A DNA stretch of 64,000 nucleotides from Terfezia claveryi (Eukaryota; Ascomycota; Pezizomycetes; Pezizales; Pezizaceae): positions 179,290 to 243,289 of the forward strand of contig WHUX01000079.1 of the NCBI GenBank assembly GCA_015179025.1, given 5' to 3'. The translations under genes and the position numbers were made by a program. The notes under the pieces were generated by a model. It had not been told where the DNA came from, made no database searches, and saw only the letters and a list, made by a program, of their open reading frames with translations. Position 1 is the stretch's first letter. Each line of letters begins with the position of its first letter. Of this stretch, positions 21,838-33,888 are shown in pieces.

Positions 21838-22293
21838 TGTAGTGGCCAAGAAGTTATTTGTGATGTGGGTAACAGCAAAAGTTTTTTTAGCTTAGTTTGT
21901 TAGCCTCGCTGGAAAGGGGGTATATTATGCGAGGGAATTCTTGTACTTTGACACACTCATCAAGAAATATACACATCGTTTTTACGCGCACAAGGAAAGT
22001 GCTAGAATCTTCGCTCTATTACCTTAAGACAATTGATAGCCAGCTTCGTATGCCGTTGTTGATTGCCTTTTACTTTTTCTTGAGGCTTTACTCTATCACT
22101 TACGTGTCGAAACTTGTAAGTCTTAAGAATCATTTATCTCTCGTTGAGATCGATCCTCACTTATAGGATTTTCGCTTATCGTAAGAATACTTCGCGACGA
22201 TTCTGTGAGATACCAGTGGATTCCGCCTGCTCATTTGACTCTCTGGACATCTAAGACAGTAATAGTCACTCTGACTATTTGTGATCTTCTTTA
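21838..22293 (+). repeat. 5' LTR of gypsy 2
   Basis: Starts TGTAGTGGCC and ends ...CTTCTTTA (TTCTTCA in the sister copies), followed by TA and a TTGGT-type primer-binding site at 22296. The whole length is homologous to the LTRs at 54674-55129 and 63538-63994. Confidence 0.85.
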
Positions 22294-22847
22294 TATTGGT
22301 CCCTTCGAACAAAGAGCTGAGGCAGTAAGATAATTGAACTTCTACAGAATTGTCAGAACATATGTATCGATGTCACTCAAAAAAAATTAGTACAGAAGGA
22401 GGGGAATCGAAAAAAACCCCTTTCAGCCATGATTTTGAGTGCAACCCTTACATTAAAGCCTCTGGAGGCTTTCCTCGCTTTTGCGGCTTTTGTGGCTTTT
22501 GTCTCTGTGTATTTGTCCTTATTCTTTATTCTTTGCTTATGGCATACCCAACTCAAAAATAAGGAAAAAGATGGTGGTGTCAAAATAATTGGCTTCATAC
22601 TCGGAATTTTTTCAGAATAGCTGCCCTAAAAAGCATAAGAATAGGGCAAAATCGAGCAGAAAAAAAAGAAAAGGAATTAAGAGAAGACACACCTAAGCTT
22701 GAACGTACGCATATCATACATTTTCGTGGGTTGAATTTCCACAGTCAGAATTCTCGAGAGCAAGCATTTTACCCTCTATTTTATCATACACATAGGGAGC
22801 CCTATGTATGCAATACCATATCTTCACCTACCGAAATCAAGAAAGCC

Positions 22848-25677
22848 ATGGAATCAAAGTCACAGGCTCAGAATGTACCTCAGCAATCTATATTAGCTAC
22901 TGCTTTTTCACTGTTTCCCCTTCCATTTCAGTTAGGATCTCCATATTTTGATGGCACGGATGTTACTGATTTTTTGGTACAATGGGAGGGATTAACAATA
23001 GATTGGACTGACTCACAGCGTATCAAAAAAGTTCTCTCTATTGTGAGAAGATGATTGGTAAGTATATTAAGACACTAGATTCATATATGGCTAGGGAAAG
23101 TTGGGATGATTTCGTGGTTGCACTTAAACAGAGTTTAAGGACGATGACAATAAGCAAATCAGGAATACGGAAACGTTCCTGCAGAATTTGTCCAGAATAT
23201 GAGAAAAGAAAAGGAACCTTCAGTGTTAGCTTATAGGATGTTATTTTTGAATTTATAGAGAGATCGAATCTTCTAGTGAATAAGCTAGTAATTAATCAAC
23301 ATATGGGAGTATTTATGTTTTTGTAGGCTTTTTCTGATAAAATAAGAGATAAGCTTTGCAAACATGCAAGATTGACATTGACGATACCGATTCAACTGCG
23401 ACTATCTGGCCGGAGCTAAAAAAGGAGTGTTGAATGTATATACGAAGGATGATTCACAGATGAGCAAGCTGTGGAAGGCCAAGAAGCAAATAGAGATGAA
23501 CTCTTCGGTAAAGAATCTTCCAAAGCTAAGAGAGGAATTAAACCAAAAATGGAGAGTAAGAGTCGTACGAAGGCCGAGCCGCTAGATAAGGTAATGAAAA
23601 TGATGAACATCTCCAACTGAATAACATGGAAGCTCAGAAGCAGTTGGAAACTGACATTTCGTTCCTGAAGAATGTCTTCACGAAGACTCCACTGTAGACA
23701 GCTCCTATTACCCATCTCGAGAATATGGAAATAGGGATTACCCTCCAAACCAGGCTGTATGTTAGTGAATCGTATTCGAGGATGTTATTGGGATGGTCAA
23801 ATGCATAGGAAGGAGGAGTATCAAGACTTAAAGAAAGCCATTGAGCATAGAGAAGTCTACCAAAGAGATTGATTCACGTATCTTGGACAGTAGGGTGTAG
23901 GAGATGAAGTTCTTTTCCCTGTTCCGTATGAAGTTGAGGGAAGAATGAAGTGGCAAAAAGATTGGGTCCGAGACTACCTAAGAAAGAAGGAAAGTGAGGT
24001 TTCAAAAGTACAGTGTATTTTTGTGGAAGATCAGGAAGGTGTTGATTGTAATGTCATTGAGGAAAGAATCAATACTGAACCGGTGGTCTTCAAAGCATCA
24101 AAAGAAGCATTGATTGAGGAGAAAAGAATGAGAGATATTGAGGATGTTAGTGAAAGCAATCGAAAATCGAAACAACCTTTCAACCCTTCCGTACCTCCTA
24201 GAATTCTGAAGCGCGGACAGAAGGATCAAAGCAAGGTTGATTCATAGCAACCTAGACAATCTCATGATAAGCTATGGGCTACCTTGAGAGAAGAAGTAGA
24301 TATTAAAGATCTTAGTAAAAGAACTCTAGATGCACCTATACCAGGAGTAACCGTTCGAGAGCTTCTATAGATTTCGCCAGAACTAATTCAACAATGGTTT
24401 GGCATTAAGAGAGTTCTAGTAATCAAGGAAAAAGTGGACAAACTAGATGCCATGGTATTCATTGTTGGTTGGAAAGAGGCGCTCAGGAAGCTATATGTGT
24501 GTGCTTCCCCAAAGTGCAAGAGTAGAGTTGAAGAGACGGAGTATGAGATGCTGATAGATTCGGGAGCGGAGTTGTGTTTGATAAGTAAAGATGTCTTCGA
24601 GAAGTTAGAATTATCCATTGATTTAGCTGTGGATTGGTCTGTTGGAGCAGCAAACAATCAAAGGACGAAGGCATATGGAATTTGTCATGATGTTGAGGTA
24701 ACGATCAGAGAAATATTAACCAGATGTCGATTTTTTGTTATGGAAAACTTATCTCAGGATGTAATCTTGGGAAGGCCTTGGGAGAGGATACTCAGGGCGA
24801 AGCATGATAATAGAGACGATAGAAGTTGTTATACTATAATAGATGACGAAAAAGGAAATACAGTGACATTCTGCTCAGTTCCATCTCATCATGAATGAAA
24901 TCGAAGTGAAGCTAGATGGATGAAGGCTTGCCTGAAGGTCAATGGACAAGTTGACGATACTTCTGAGGATTCGGATATTGAGTCCAGTAACCTAGGATGT
25001 GAGGTATAGGTGGAAGTTCAAGTTGATAAAAACGGGGATGTTTTTACCTTAAAGATAGAAAAAGGGAAGCCGCCAAAGATTACAGAAGGAAAAGTTGACA
25101 TTTGCGTAAAAAGCTTTACGCAAGTGTCAGATTCACTTAAAAAGGTAGAAAGATAGACCCTATACAAGAGAAAGCAAGAAAAAATTTGTCTTGCTAATAT
25201 TCTGTATAAAGAGGGATTGAAACCTGAAGGTTTAGAGAATTGGAAGGAACATCTTATAGAACATCCATCACTTGAAAACAAATACCCATGGACTATCCCT
25301 AAGTTTTCTTCTTTGAAAAGAGGGGAAAGGCTCACTCCGGAAAGAATTACCAAGTTGAAGATTGGAGAAACAATCACCACTAAAGAATGAGATGTTCATA
25401 TAGAAGTTTTGTTTAGTAGGGAAGCAGGAATTGCTTTTGATTTTACGGAGAAAGGGGTTTTCAAGTCTGAAGTCGAACCACTACATACAATTCCTACTAT
25501 CGAACATGTACCATGGCAAGCTGCCGATTTTCGAGTCCCGCAAGCACTAGAAGAAGAGGTTATTAATATTGTGAAGAGAAAGCTTGAATGTGGGGCTTTG
25601 GAAAGATGTTGTGGTCCATACCATAATCCCTAGTTCCTGGTAAAAAAAATAGATAAGAGATATCAACTCATCAACAT
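22848..25677 (+). pseudogene. Gypsy 2 gag-protease-RT remnants
   Basis: Pieces in order: gag start (22848), capsid parts to about 23790 with frameshifts, K-W-Q-K-D-W-V-R-D-Y-L (23950), the protease M-L-I-D-S-G-A-E-L-C-L-I (24548) with the second motif D-V-I-L-G-R-P-W (about 24765), a linker, and the start of RT (E-H-V-P-W-Q-A-A-D-F-R-V-P, 25505; G-A-L-E-R-C-C-G-P-Y, 25590). Many stops and deletions are present. The undamaged frames are read better in the sister copy on the minus strand at 57.5-63.0 kb. Confidence 0.8.
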
Positions 25678-26281
25678 TGTTACAGGCAGGTTGTAACTAC
25701 AAATATACAAGTCAGCAAAAAGGGTTATCAGTGTTAAGTACAAGTATAATCACAGTAACAACTCGGGTGTAGAGCGGACTCGATAAGAGTAAAGCTGTAT
25801 GAGACTTAGAACACCACTTGGGTCTTATTTTATTAACTATGTAAAAGCGGTGGGTTATATAAAAGTCCAGATCTGATAACGAATAATCAGATCTGGACGA
25901 TGCTTCCTATAACAGCTTAGTAGTTCTGATGTCAGGTTGTTACCTAATTTGGAAGACACTTCCCAATTAGGAACGTTGCAGTCTGACATAAATTGATTAG
26001 GCAGCCCGAACTACAACGCTTTGCAGTCAGGCTGACATACAGGAGATAACTTGAATACATCCAATAACGATACATGAATGACATAACAAATAGAACATGA
26101 TAGATACAAGAAGAGAAATACATGCATGAGATCTGATGTCAGAGGCTATACACTTCAATATGCCAATCTCTTTATCCATACTACTCTATCTGCATGGTTA
26201 ATTAGGCCATATCAGTTAGTGTTGTAGTAGAGTATTGGAATTAGCCCTCGAGGAGGTAGGTCTCTTACCTGAGCCTTAACA
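25678..26281 (-). repeat. 3' LTR of gypsy 3
   Basis: Bounded by TGTTA...TAACA (604 bp). The polypurine tract lies next to its inner end at 26282. Confidence 0.75.
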
Positions 26282-26700
26282 TTACTCCCCATTGCAAGGC
26301 AGCTGTCCTCAGCTGAACACAAGTCTTTCTGACCCTGAAGAAGACAAGTATTAGTAATAGCTCAGGTAACTGTGGTGGTAGATATAATACTATTGTTAGT
26401 AAGATACCTCTCTCCCTACGGTATAGGGTACCACAAGACCAGTGTGCCTACATATGCATGCTATGGCTATTAAAAACCAAACCTCTCGCCAAAAAACTTA
26501 CAGGGAAAAGGCGACGAGTAGGAGGGTAAAAGGTACCATGTCTTCATCTAGAAAGTAACTCGATATAGGTCTGAACCTCAGACGTCTCTTTCATCATACG
26601 GCTTATTGGGGAACTTCTTTCGATACTTCTTGAGCTCTTCTGGGCAGTTATCCAACTTGTCAAAGGTTTCCCAAGTGTCTTCAAACTACATGTATCCTAC

Positions 26701-27180
26701 CTAATGCACCTTATACTTGACTATTCCTCTATTCTTGCAGGAGTCCACGATGGATTCAACTTCAAAGATATCCAGTTCATCTTCATCCATATCTTGTGGC
26801 TTATCTCGTTGTCTGAATGGCTTCAGGAGGGTGACATGAACAACATTGTGCCATCGTGTACCTTGTGGAACTTCGAGCCTATATGCATATGAACCAATAG
26901 CTTTAATGACCTTATAGGGCCCTATCCACTTGCTGGTGAGGGAATGGTTGTTCCCAGCTTGTATCTGTAGGTTCCGGCGGTCAACCAATACCCAATCATC
27001 GATAGCAAACCTGCGTGACTTCTCGAGGTGTATAGCACTTCTTTTGTGGTTGATTTGCTTAAGGGTATCGTAAATTTGGTTGTGCACAGTTGTCATTCGG
27101 TCTAGCCATTCTTCCGTAGCAGGAGAGGAGAATTCATAGTTGTCTGAAAGGTGAATAGTGCGAGGGTCGAAGCCGTACAA
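26701..27180 (-). pseudogene. Gypsy 3 integrase C-terminus and chromodomain start
   Basis: A 159-aa open part beginning Y-G-F-D-P-R-T and running through a helical region (T-V-H-N-Q-I-Y-D-T-L-K-Q-I-N-H-K-R), the GPY/F-like module and into the chromodomain, where a TAG interrupts V-H-*-V-G-Y. It is the best-preserved part of the element. Confidence 0.75.
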
Positions 27181-28091
27181 ACTTCGGTAAGGGGAGTACT
27201 TATGGGTGAAATGGGCGGCAGTATTATAGGTAAACTCGGCTAAGGGTAGCCATCGTTTCCAATGAGCTTGCCTATCATAACAGTAGATGCGGAGGTACTG
27301 CTTAAGTGTTTGGACTGCTCATTCTGCAAGTCCATCAGTCTAGGGGTAATAGGTAGTGGAGAGGTGGAGGGTTATGTTGAGCTTTTGGTTAAGCTTCTTG
27401 AGGAATCTAGAGGTGAATTGCAGACCGCGGTCAGAGGTGATGTGTCTGGGAAGGCGATAAAGTGTCCATATCTCATTAATATAGGTATTAGCAACATCGG
27501 ATGCTGTCCATGTAGTCTTTGCCGGAATATAGTGTTGTACTTTCATAAACCAGTCCGTAATAACGAGTATTGCATTGAAACCTTCTGACTCTGGTAGCTC
27601 ACCAATGAAGTCCATAGCTATTTCCTCAAATAGTCATTCTCTAGTTGTCATTGGTACCAACTTCGTTTGTCTGCTATGCCTATCTGCCTTTGCTTTCTGA
27701 CACTTAGTACATCCTGCCACATAGTTCGCTATATCTTCCTGCCACTTATGACACGTAAAGTTCCTTGATACTAGCTCTTGTATATAATGTCTTCCTCAAT
27801 GTCCTACCACTTGACTATCATGATGCTGTCTTAGTACTTCTAACTTAAACTCAGAGGGTACTACCCATAGTCCATCCTTCTTCTGCCATCCGGCCACATC
27901 TATTCCTTCTATTTCAACATCTTTAGCTTCCTCTTCATCCTCTTCCCCTAGTACCATTAGTTGTCCATCTGCGAAAAATCTAGCATCCATGTCTGATTTC
28001 TCTTCCCCTGAACGTCTAGATAGGCTATCAGTCTTACCCATCTTCGAACCAGGTCTATAGTAAATATTGTAGATGAACTCGAACATGTAGA

Positions 28092-28400
28092 GGCATCAGC
28101 AAAGAATCTCGGTTGCCTCTACTGCCTCTGGCACCTGTGGCGCCTCCAGCGGCAAGCTGCCAATCTCCATGTCCACCTCCTTAACCAACGCCGCCCCGGC
28201 GCCAGCCTTCATGTGTCTTTCTTCCCTGATGGAAGATCCCCCGTGTCTTCCTTCCGTGATACAAGACCCCCCGTGTCTTCCTTCCGTGACACAAGACCCC
28301 CTGTGTCTTCTTCCCACGGCGCCAGATTCCTCACATCTCCCTCCCACGGCGCCAGATTCTTTATGTCCTTCTTTGACTGCGCCGTTGCTCCCTCATCCCT
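28092..28400. repeat. GC-rich TIR-like end followed by about 27-bp tandem repeats
   Basis: The junction with gypsy 3 reads CATCAGCAAAGAATCTCGG, like the ends of FB2 (19797, inverted) and of the repeat at 40903 (inverted). From 28216 to 28370 there are about six 27-bp units (cttccgtgacacaagacc-type), which create the low-complexity frames on both strands. Confidence 0.6.
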
Positions 28401-29203
28401 CCCCTAATCTACCCATGGCGTTTTCTTTGCGGCTGCCTCCCCGGCTCCCTTTTACCATTCCCCATCCCCTGGTCGTCTCATGTCCTGCCGTCATATGCTC
28501 CGTTTCTCACTCTTCTGGGCGCCATACGTACGCCCGCTTCTTGCGTCCCGTGAGACATTCACCCCTTACTTGTCCTGCCACGAAGTTATACATCTTTGTC
28601 ATTGTCCATTTGATCTCTCTCCTCACATCTTTATTGCTCACTTCTAGCTAGCTACAACCTCTAATCTCCTTCCTGTGTACTCTCCGAATCCGAATTTCTC
28701 TATATCTATTGTCCGCCTGCCTGCGGCATGCCTATATATCCCCGCCGTAACCACATCCCCAATGCCAACCCGCAACACCCAATAACCTAACTATCATCGT
28801 ATTCCCAAGATCCTCCCCTGCGACTGATATTTCTATTCCCACATTACCTCGATACCATATCTACCTCCAAAAATTATATCCCTTGCCTACCACATCTGAC
28901 AAAATCAAAGATACAAAATAATCCTCCATAAAAACCCACAATTCCCGACCCATGCTTCAACCATCAGACCCGCATGGTATTCCCACCATCCTCCACACTC
29001 CTTCCTATACCCGGCAAATGATATAACCCCGCTTTCCACCTCTATTCCCATTTCACATTCCACATTAATGATACTACGCACTAACCTACACAGAAAAGAA
29101 AAGTTCCAACCCTCTTCTACAACCTCCCCTCGTCAACATCCCAGTCACGCAGTCTCTCTGCCACCTTCTCCATCCTGTGTTCATACTCTAGATCCCGCTG
29201 GGT
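28401..29203. other. C-rich, pyrimidine-rich stretch without a recognised gene
   Basis: Low-complexity C/T-rich plus strand; open frames here (for example 29068-29484) are compositional. The nearest real coding signal is on the minus strand from 29204. Confidence 0.4.
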
Positions 29204-30998
29204 TTACTCTTGATCCTCCTCCGTGTCCTCAGAGTCAGATGGCTCCTCATTCTCCTTCTCTCCCTCTCTGTCGTCCTCGTCATCGTTGTTGTCGTCTTGC
29301 ACTATATGTGTCGGCTGGGCACTTACCCATAAGTCCTCCCCTATCATGCTACCTTCATCCTCCTCCTCCCTTGCTGCCCTCCTTGTTCCTAACCCAGCAT
29401 TCTCCAGGCCCGTTGCCAGGTCCTTTGCTAACTCCTCTATTTCTTCCGCATCCACATGATATGCCTTGTCATGCTCAAATTTGACCTTCTTTCCACTCAC
29501 CTGGCCCTTTTCGACGATATCGTACTGGGTTAACCTCACCAACATTACCTGGACACGCGTTGGATAGCATTGCCACTGCTCATAAAGCCTCTTATACACA
29601 TCTACGAACCAAATGTTAGCAACCCGCAGATATCCCCTCATTGTACCTTTATGTACCGATCGTATTGATATAGCTAAATTCGACTCCGATCCCACATTCC
29701 CCGCTCTCCCAGGCACCGAGGGCATTGTAGAGGGCTGCAAAGACCAAGCAGAGGAACGGTCCATTGATACTCTTCAGGAATCTTGGATTGACATGCCCGA
29801 GTTTTCTCTTTCCATTGAAATACTGCTTGTGTATTAACTCTACTACTTCCTCGGCTATAAACCGATAGCCCCATGTCTATACAACCACACTCCATCAGAT
29901 TCTCATTGTATCCTGCTGGCTGCTAGCACATACCTTACGATGGCTCGCTGCACAGGTGTACCGGTCCCGCTTCATCAGCTCGGTAACATGTTTTTTTATG
30001 AAACTCCTGGATGCGTTCTGGTCAAATTTGTACAAGAAGGCAACATTCTTCTTCGCCTCATGTACAATGTGTGACCGTGTCCTAGATTGCACACTTCGAA
30101 GCTATATCCTCATCATCAGTAACCTTTCCCGACAATAGATTCACTCTCTGCGACTCACATATGCATCAATTTTATTGTCCCGAGCATGATCAGTGACATG
30201 ATCTTGTTCGACATCTCGCCACACCTTATCCAGGATTTCTTCCATACGTTGTGCATCCGAGAATGGATCCTCGAACAGCGTGATATACTCGACACTATTA
30301 CCAGCTGTTTCAACCATATCTCTCAACACCCTGCAAAATTGTGTTATGGATCTGTTCCTCCTGCTAATTTTCTCTCCCTTTTGTATGCCCACAACGCTGC
30401 TACCTACCAGCACCGAGGTGTGTTCCCACGCATTCCGAGGATAGCTATTTGTCATTATGGATTCCAGCGGCCTGGGTTTTGCTGCCTCAATATTGGCCTT
30501 GGAGACAGAAGTTCTCTCGGAGGATGCATTCGATCTGTCCAGATCCTTCCCACTCTGATCCCAGTTAGCCCATAATTTGCTATTTATCCTGCAAAAACTT
30601 ACTACCTGGACTGTCCCTGTTGTGCAGCTGCTGCCCTCTTTTTGCGACCCCACTGTAGACTCGGAGGGAATGTTTTCCAATACCACACCTGAATTGTCTG
30701 CACCCACATCCTGTCTTGCTAGTACCTCTCCGGATATTTTCTTCTGTGTCGTTGGCGAGGTATCTGTTTCTGTTGCTGCTTCCGGGTGGTCTACAAAGTC
30801 CCGTGGAGTGTTCCTGGAGGAGGATGACCAGGCAGAAAATTTAATTACTGCACTGAACTTGGATGACCCACCGGTTTTATCCACTGTTCGTGCGACCCCC
30901 CTTAAGTCATGGGTTGAAGCCTGACGCTTCAGAGTAGCAATCTCTTTCCCTTTGCCTTTATTGTCCTTACTCTTATTGTGCTTACCCTTTCGAGGCAT
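29204..30998 (-). pseudogene. Fungal DUF6532-like gene in pieces (hypothetical)
   Basis: Three minus-strand blocks. 30141-30998 starts M-P-R-K-G-K-H-N-K-S-K-D, a basic Ser/Thr-rich lead ending with a helical part (F-C-R-V-L-R-D-M-V-E-T-A). 29895-30092 reads V-A-F-L-Y-K-F-D...K-K-H-V-T-E-L. 29204-29890 reads Y-R-F-I-A-E-E-V...F-L-C-L-V-F-A-A-L-Y-N-A-L-G-A-W-E-S-G, then Y-L-R-V-A-N-I-W-F-V-D-V-Y-K-R-L-Y, and a very acidic tail. The A-L...A-W-x-x-G and surrounding helix pattern resembles the DUF6532 domain of many fungal proteins often found among repeats; this is a judgement from memory. A plausible intron (GTATGT...TAG, about 29865-29936) joins two blocks. A TAG/TAA between the first two blocks and one frame change suggest a broken gene. 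Function unknown. Confidence 0.4.
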
Positions 30999-31625
30999 GT
31001 TGCGGATGCTGAAGATCTAAAAATGGAGAAGGGTTGACGACCTCGGATAAACACCCTGAGATGGAGATTGCACTGGGATGTAGTAGACCCTGGGATAGAG
31101 AAGAAGCTGGGATGGAAAAGACTCCGGATGGCGGGGGCTCTGGGATGGAGAAACCTCTGTAGCATGTATGTATATTATCAGAGTTCGAACCCATCAGAAA
31201 TTGGGACTCCCAAAGTTTGTTGGTGGAATAAGCAGACATCCAGTACGAATGGGGTCTCCTTTTGTATTACCCACCCTCATTGTGTAATGTATAGTCTGGT
31301 TGGCACTGCACTATGGACTAGCTGCACGTGTCTGAGCAACTTCTATCTCATTACCACATTTGGCCTATTTACTCGCACTCCTTACATCCACCCTGTGACC
31401 CATACCAGCCCAACCATTCTCGTACAATCCCGAATATATCCAACCACTTTGCCAACCACTCTTATATTCCCATAACCACACTACTGTATATGACGGGGAA
31501 GCGAGACACGACAGGGATGCGGGACACAATGTCTCATATTTCTTTTTCTGCATTGCCCCGCCTTTTAAGCCCCACCCCGCGACAAGTAATACTCTGGACA
31601 ACTTGCCAACGACCAAAGTAGCAAT

Positions 31626-33650
31626 ATGGGACGAGTTAAACCACGTCAACTTAAAGAAGCGGCAATCGAGGCTGATATTGCTAAGGCAATTCAGGGATAT
31701 AAGACAGGTAAGTACCCAAGCATACGTCAGGCGGCTGAGAGCCAAGGATTGCCCAAAAGTACGGTGCATGCCCGTTTAAAAGGTCGCAAGTCAAGGCGAA
31801 AGGCACATGAGTTGGATCAGACGCTGGGGGCAGCTGAGGAGCGGTCTGTAGTCAGGCAAATTGAAGATATGGATCGTCGTGGTTTTCCGATGCGAGTGGA
31901 TAGTGTGCGAGAAACTGCTTTGAGGATATTAGCGGAGCGGGAAGGCCAAATAGAACAAACAGCACGCTTGGGGAAGCACTGGATTAGTCGGTTTTTAGAT
32001 CGCCATCCACACCTTGCATCTAAGTTCAGTACACAAGTTAAAAAGCAGCGAATCGTGAGCTCAGATCCGAAGCTGCTTAAGCAGTCATTCGATATTCTTG
32101 GTCCTCTAATAAAGCAAAATGCCATCAAACCATACAATCTATACAATATGGATGAAAAGGGCCTGCAAATGGGAAAGTCTGCTCGTGTCAAGGTGATTTG
32201 TGTGCGAGGCAGAAAGAGTCCACCTTTAATGAAAGATGGCAACCGGGAATTAATTACCGCGATAGAGACAGTTGCAGCTGATGGAACCTTTCTACCTCCC
32301 ATGATTATCTATAAGGGTAAATCACAGCTCGCACAATGGCATAATTATCTTGATGAAAAAGATAAAGATACAGTGTTCTCTGTTTCACCTAAAGGTTGGA
32401 CAAATCAAGTTCTTGGTTTGGAATATTTACGTTTATTATTTGATTCTCTTACTCGGAAGCGGTACTTATAATCTACCTATCCTTTTAATTTTTATTATTA
32501 ACTAATGGACTTTAGTATGAGGAATCCAAATGAAAAGCGTTTACTAGTTGTTGATGGACACAACTCACATTTCAGTATGGACTTTCTTCGGTTTTGTAGT
32601 AAAAACCAAATTGAGCTCTTTTGCCTACCACCACATACCACACATATTCTCCAGCCTCTAGATGTCGGACTATTTGGACCTTTGCAAAAATATTATGGAC
32701 ATCGAGTAGAGGATCATTTACGCTTAACTGGAGAAGCAATTAGTAAGAGAAATTTCCTCCCGTAAGTATCTAGTCGAATACCAAGACCCCAAAGCGTATA
32801 AGCGTCTATCAATATTGAGCTACTACTAATACTAATTAGACACTTCCGTGAGGCTCGAATATTAGCATATACACTCAAAAATATTCTGTCTGCATTCGAA
32901 ACTACAGGGATTCATCCATTCAATCCACGTCGAGTTTTAGGTCAATATACTAGTACTGCAGCAGCTGATCCAAAAGCTCCATTAATATCTATTACAACTG
33001 GAGGAGTTCCAGCCACTCCTGCTAATAACCGAGGAGTCCGTCACCTTCACCAGCAAATACAACAGCATCTGAAAGCTATAGATGACCCTGAACTTCAAGT
33101 ATTAGTTGACAAACTAGCTAATGCAGCTATTGGTGGTTTGACACGGGGGTATCTTGGAGAAGACCGAGCAAAGCAGATTGAGGCGGCATTGGCAATTAAG
33201 GTAGAGGAAGCAAAGGAGGCAAGAAAGCATACAAAGCTCACACAAGCTAAGGCTATCACTGGGGAGGATTTGTTGAAGCTACGTCGCGCACAACTGGCCC
33301 AGCAGTCCACACCGAAGACGCCAAGGAAACGACGCACAGGCCCCTCCAAAACGGTCACATTCAACCGCCCACCAAGGTCCAACCGTCCAACCACTACTAC
33401 CTGTATTTCTATCAGCTCATCATCATTATCGTGTGCATCAGGTCTGAGTTTTCGGGCCGATGATACCGAATATGAGAGCATTGAAAGTGGCTCTGAAGGC
33501 AGTACTATCTATGTTCGGACTCCGGGGACTATACCAGGCCATAGAACCACAAGCTCTGTGCCCTCTACACCCACACCCGCTCCTAGGCTCCGCAGGGTAC
33601 CCTCAAACCCACCCCAGCAGCAGCGAGTATTGAGGCCGCGCCGGAATTGA
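31626..33650 (+). CDS. Intact Fot1/pogo-type DDE transposase (3 exons)
   Basis: Exons 31626-32461, 32516-32761 and 32840-33650 give 630 aa without a stop. Intron 1 (54 nt) has GTACTT...TTTAG with a ctaatg branch-like site. Intron 2 (78 nt) has GTAAGT...ATTAG. Residues about 15-60 form an HTH (S-I-R-Q-A-A-E-S-Q-G-L-P-K-S-T-V-H-A-R-L). A CENP-B-type second HTH follows (about 65-140, G-K-H-W-I-S-R-F-L-D-R-H-P). The catalytic domain has Y-N-M-D-E-K-G (first Asp), L-L-V-V-D-G-H-N-S-H (second Asp) and H-T-T-H-I-L-Q-P-L-D-V-G-L-F (third Asp), so the triad is DDD as in Fot1/pogo. The C-terminus is basic, with an N-R-P-P-R-S-N-R-P-like stretch. Unlike its neighbours it shows no RIP-type stops, so it is young or still functional. 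The terminal repeats could not be fixed. Confidence 0.85.
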
Positions 33651-33888
33651 ATTTTGTATCTTTTTTTCTACTTGCATGTATCTAGCTGAAATTGTCCCGC
33701 TTCCCTGTCGTGTCCCCCTTCCCCGTCATATACAGTACCTGCGACCCCCCATAGTAATGTGTAAAAAAGAAAAAGAAACAGACTCCCTGCGACCTGCACA
33801 CTTACACCCCAAGATCCTTCAGATAATAAAACACATAACACCAATGAAATCCATCAAAACCACTGTACATCACAATCAAGTTCCCTAT

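Larger units (their letters stand above)
21838..25677 (+). mobile_element. Ty3/gypsy element 2 (same family as 54.7-64.0 kb), 3'-truncated
   Basis: 5' LTR 21838-22293, then gag and pol matching the full-length minus-strand copy at 54674-63994 segment by segment, but with far more stops and indels. It ends in Y-Q-L-I-N of RT, where the LTR of gypsy 3 starts at 25678. Gag begins at ATG 22848. Confidence 0.85.
25678..28091 (-). mobile_element. Chromodomain Ty3/gypsy element 3, 5'-truncated
   Basis: Minus strand: end of RNase H (Y-R-P-G-S-K-M-G-K-T-D-S-L-S-R-R, 28000-28070), integrase zinc region (about 27800), integrase core (M-D-F-I-G-E-L-P-E...; D-R-G-L-Q-F-T, about 27430), and C-terminal GPY-type segment (W-I-G-P-Y-K-V-I-K-A, about 26910). 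After that comes a chromodomain-like end (V-E-S-I-V-D-S...Y-K-V-H-x-V-G-Y...W-E-T, about 26660-26760). It is followed by a purine-rich tract (AATGGGGAGTAA at about 26282-26294) and the 3' LTR. The chromodomain places it with fungal chromoviruses, which target heterochromatin. Stops such as TAG after K-V-H show decay. RT and gag are missing. Confidence 0.82.

Noticed and set aside
28169..29484. Pro/Ser-rich ORFs on the plus strand (28169-28651, 29068-29484)
   Set aside because: They are pyrimidine-rich low-complexity sequence; the coding signal in 29204-29484 is on the minus strand.
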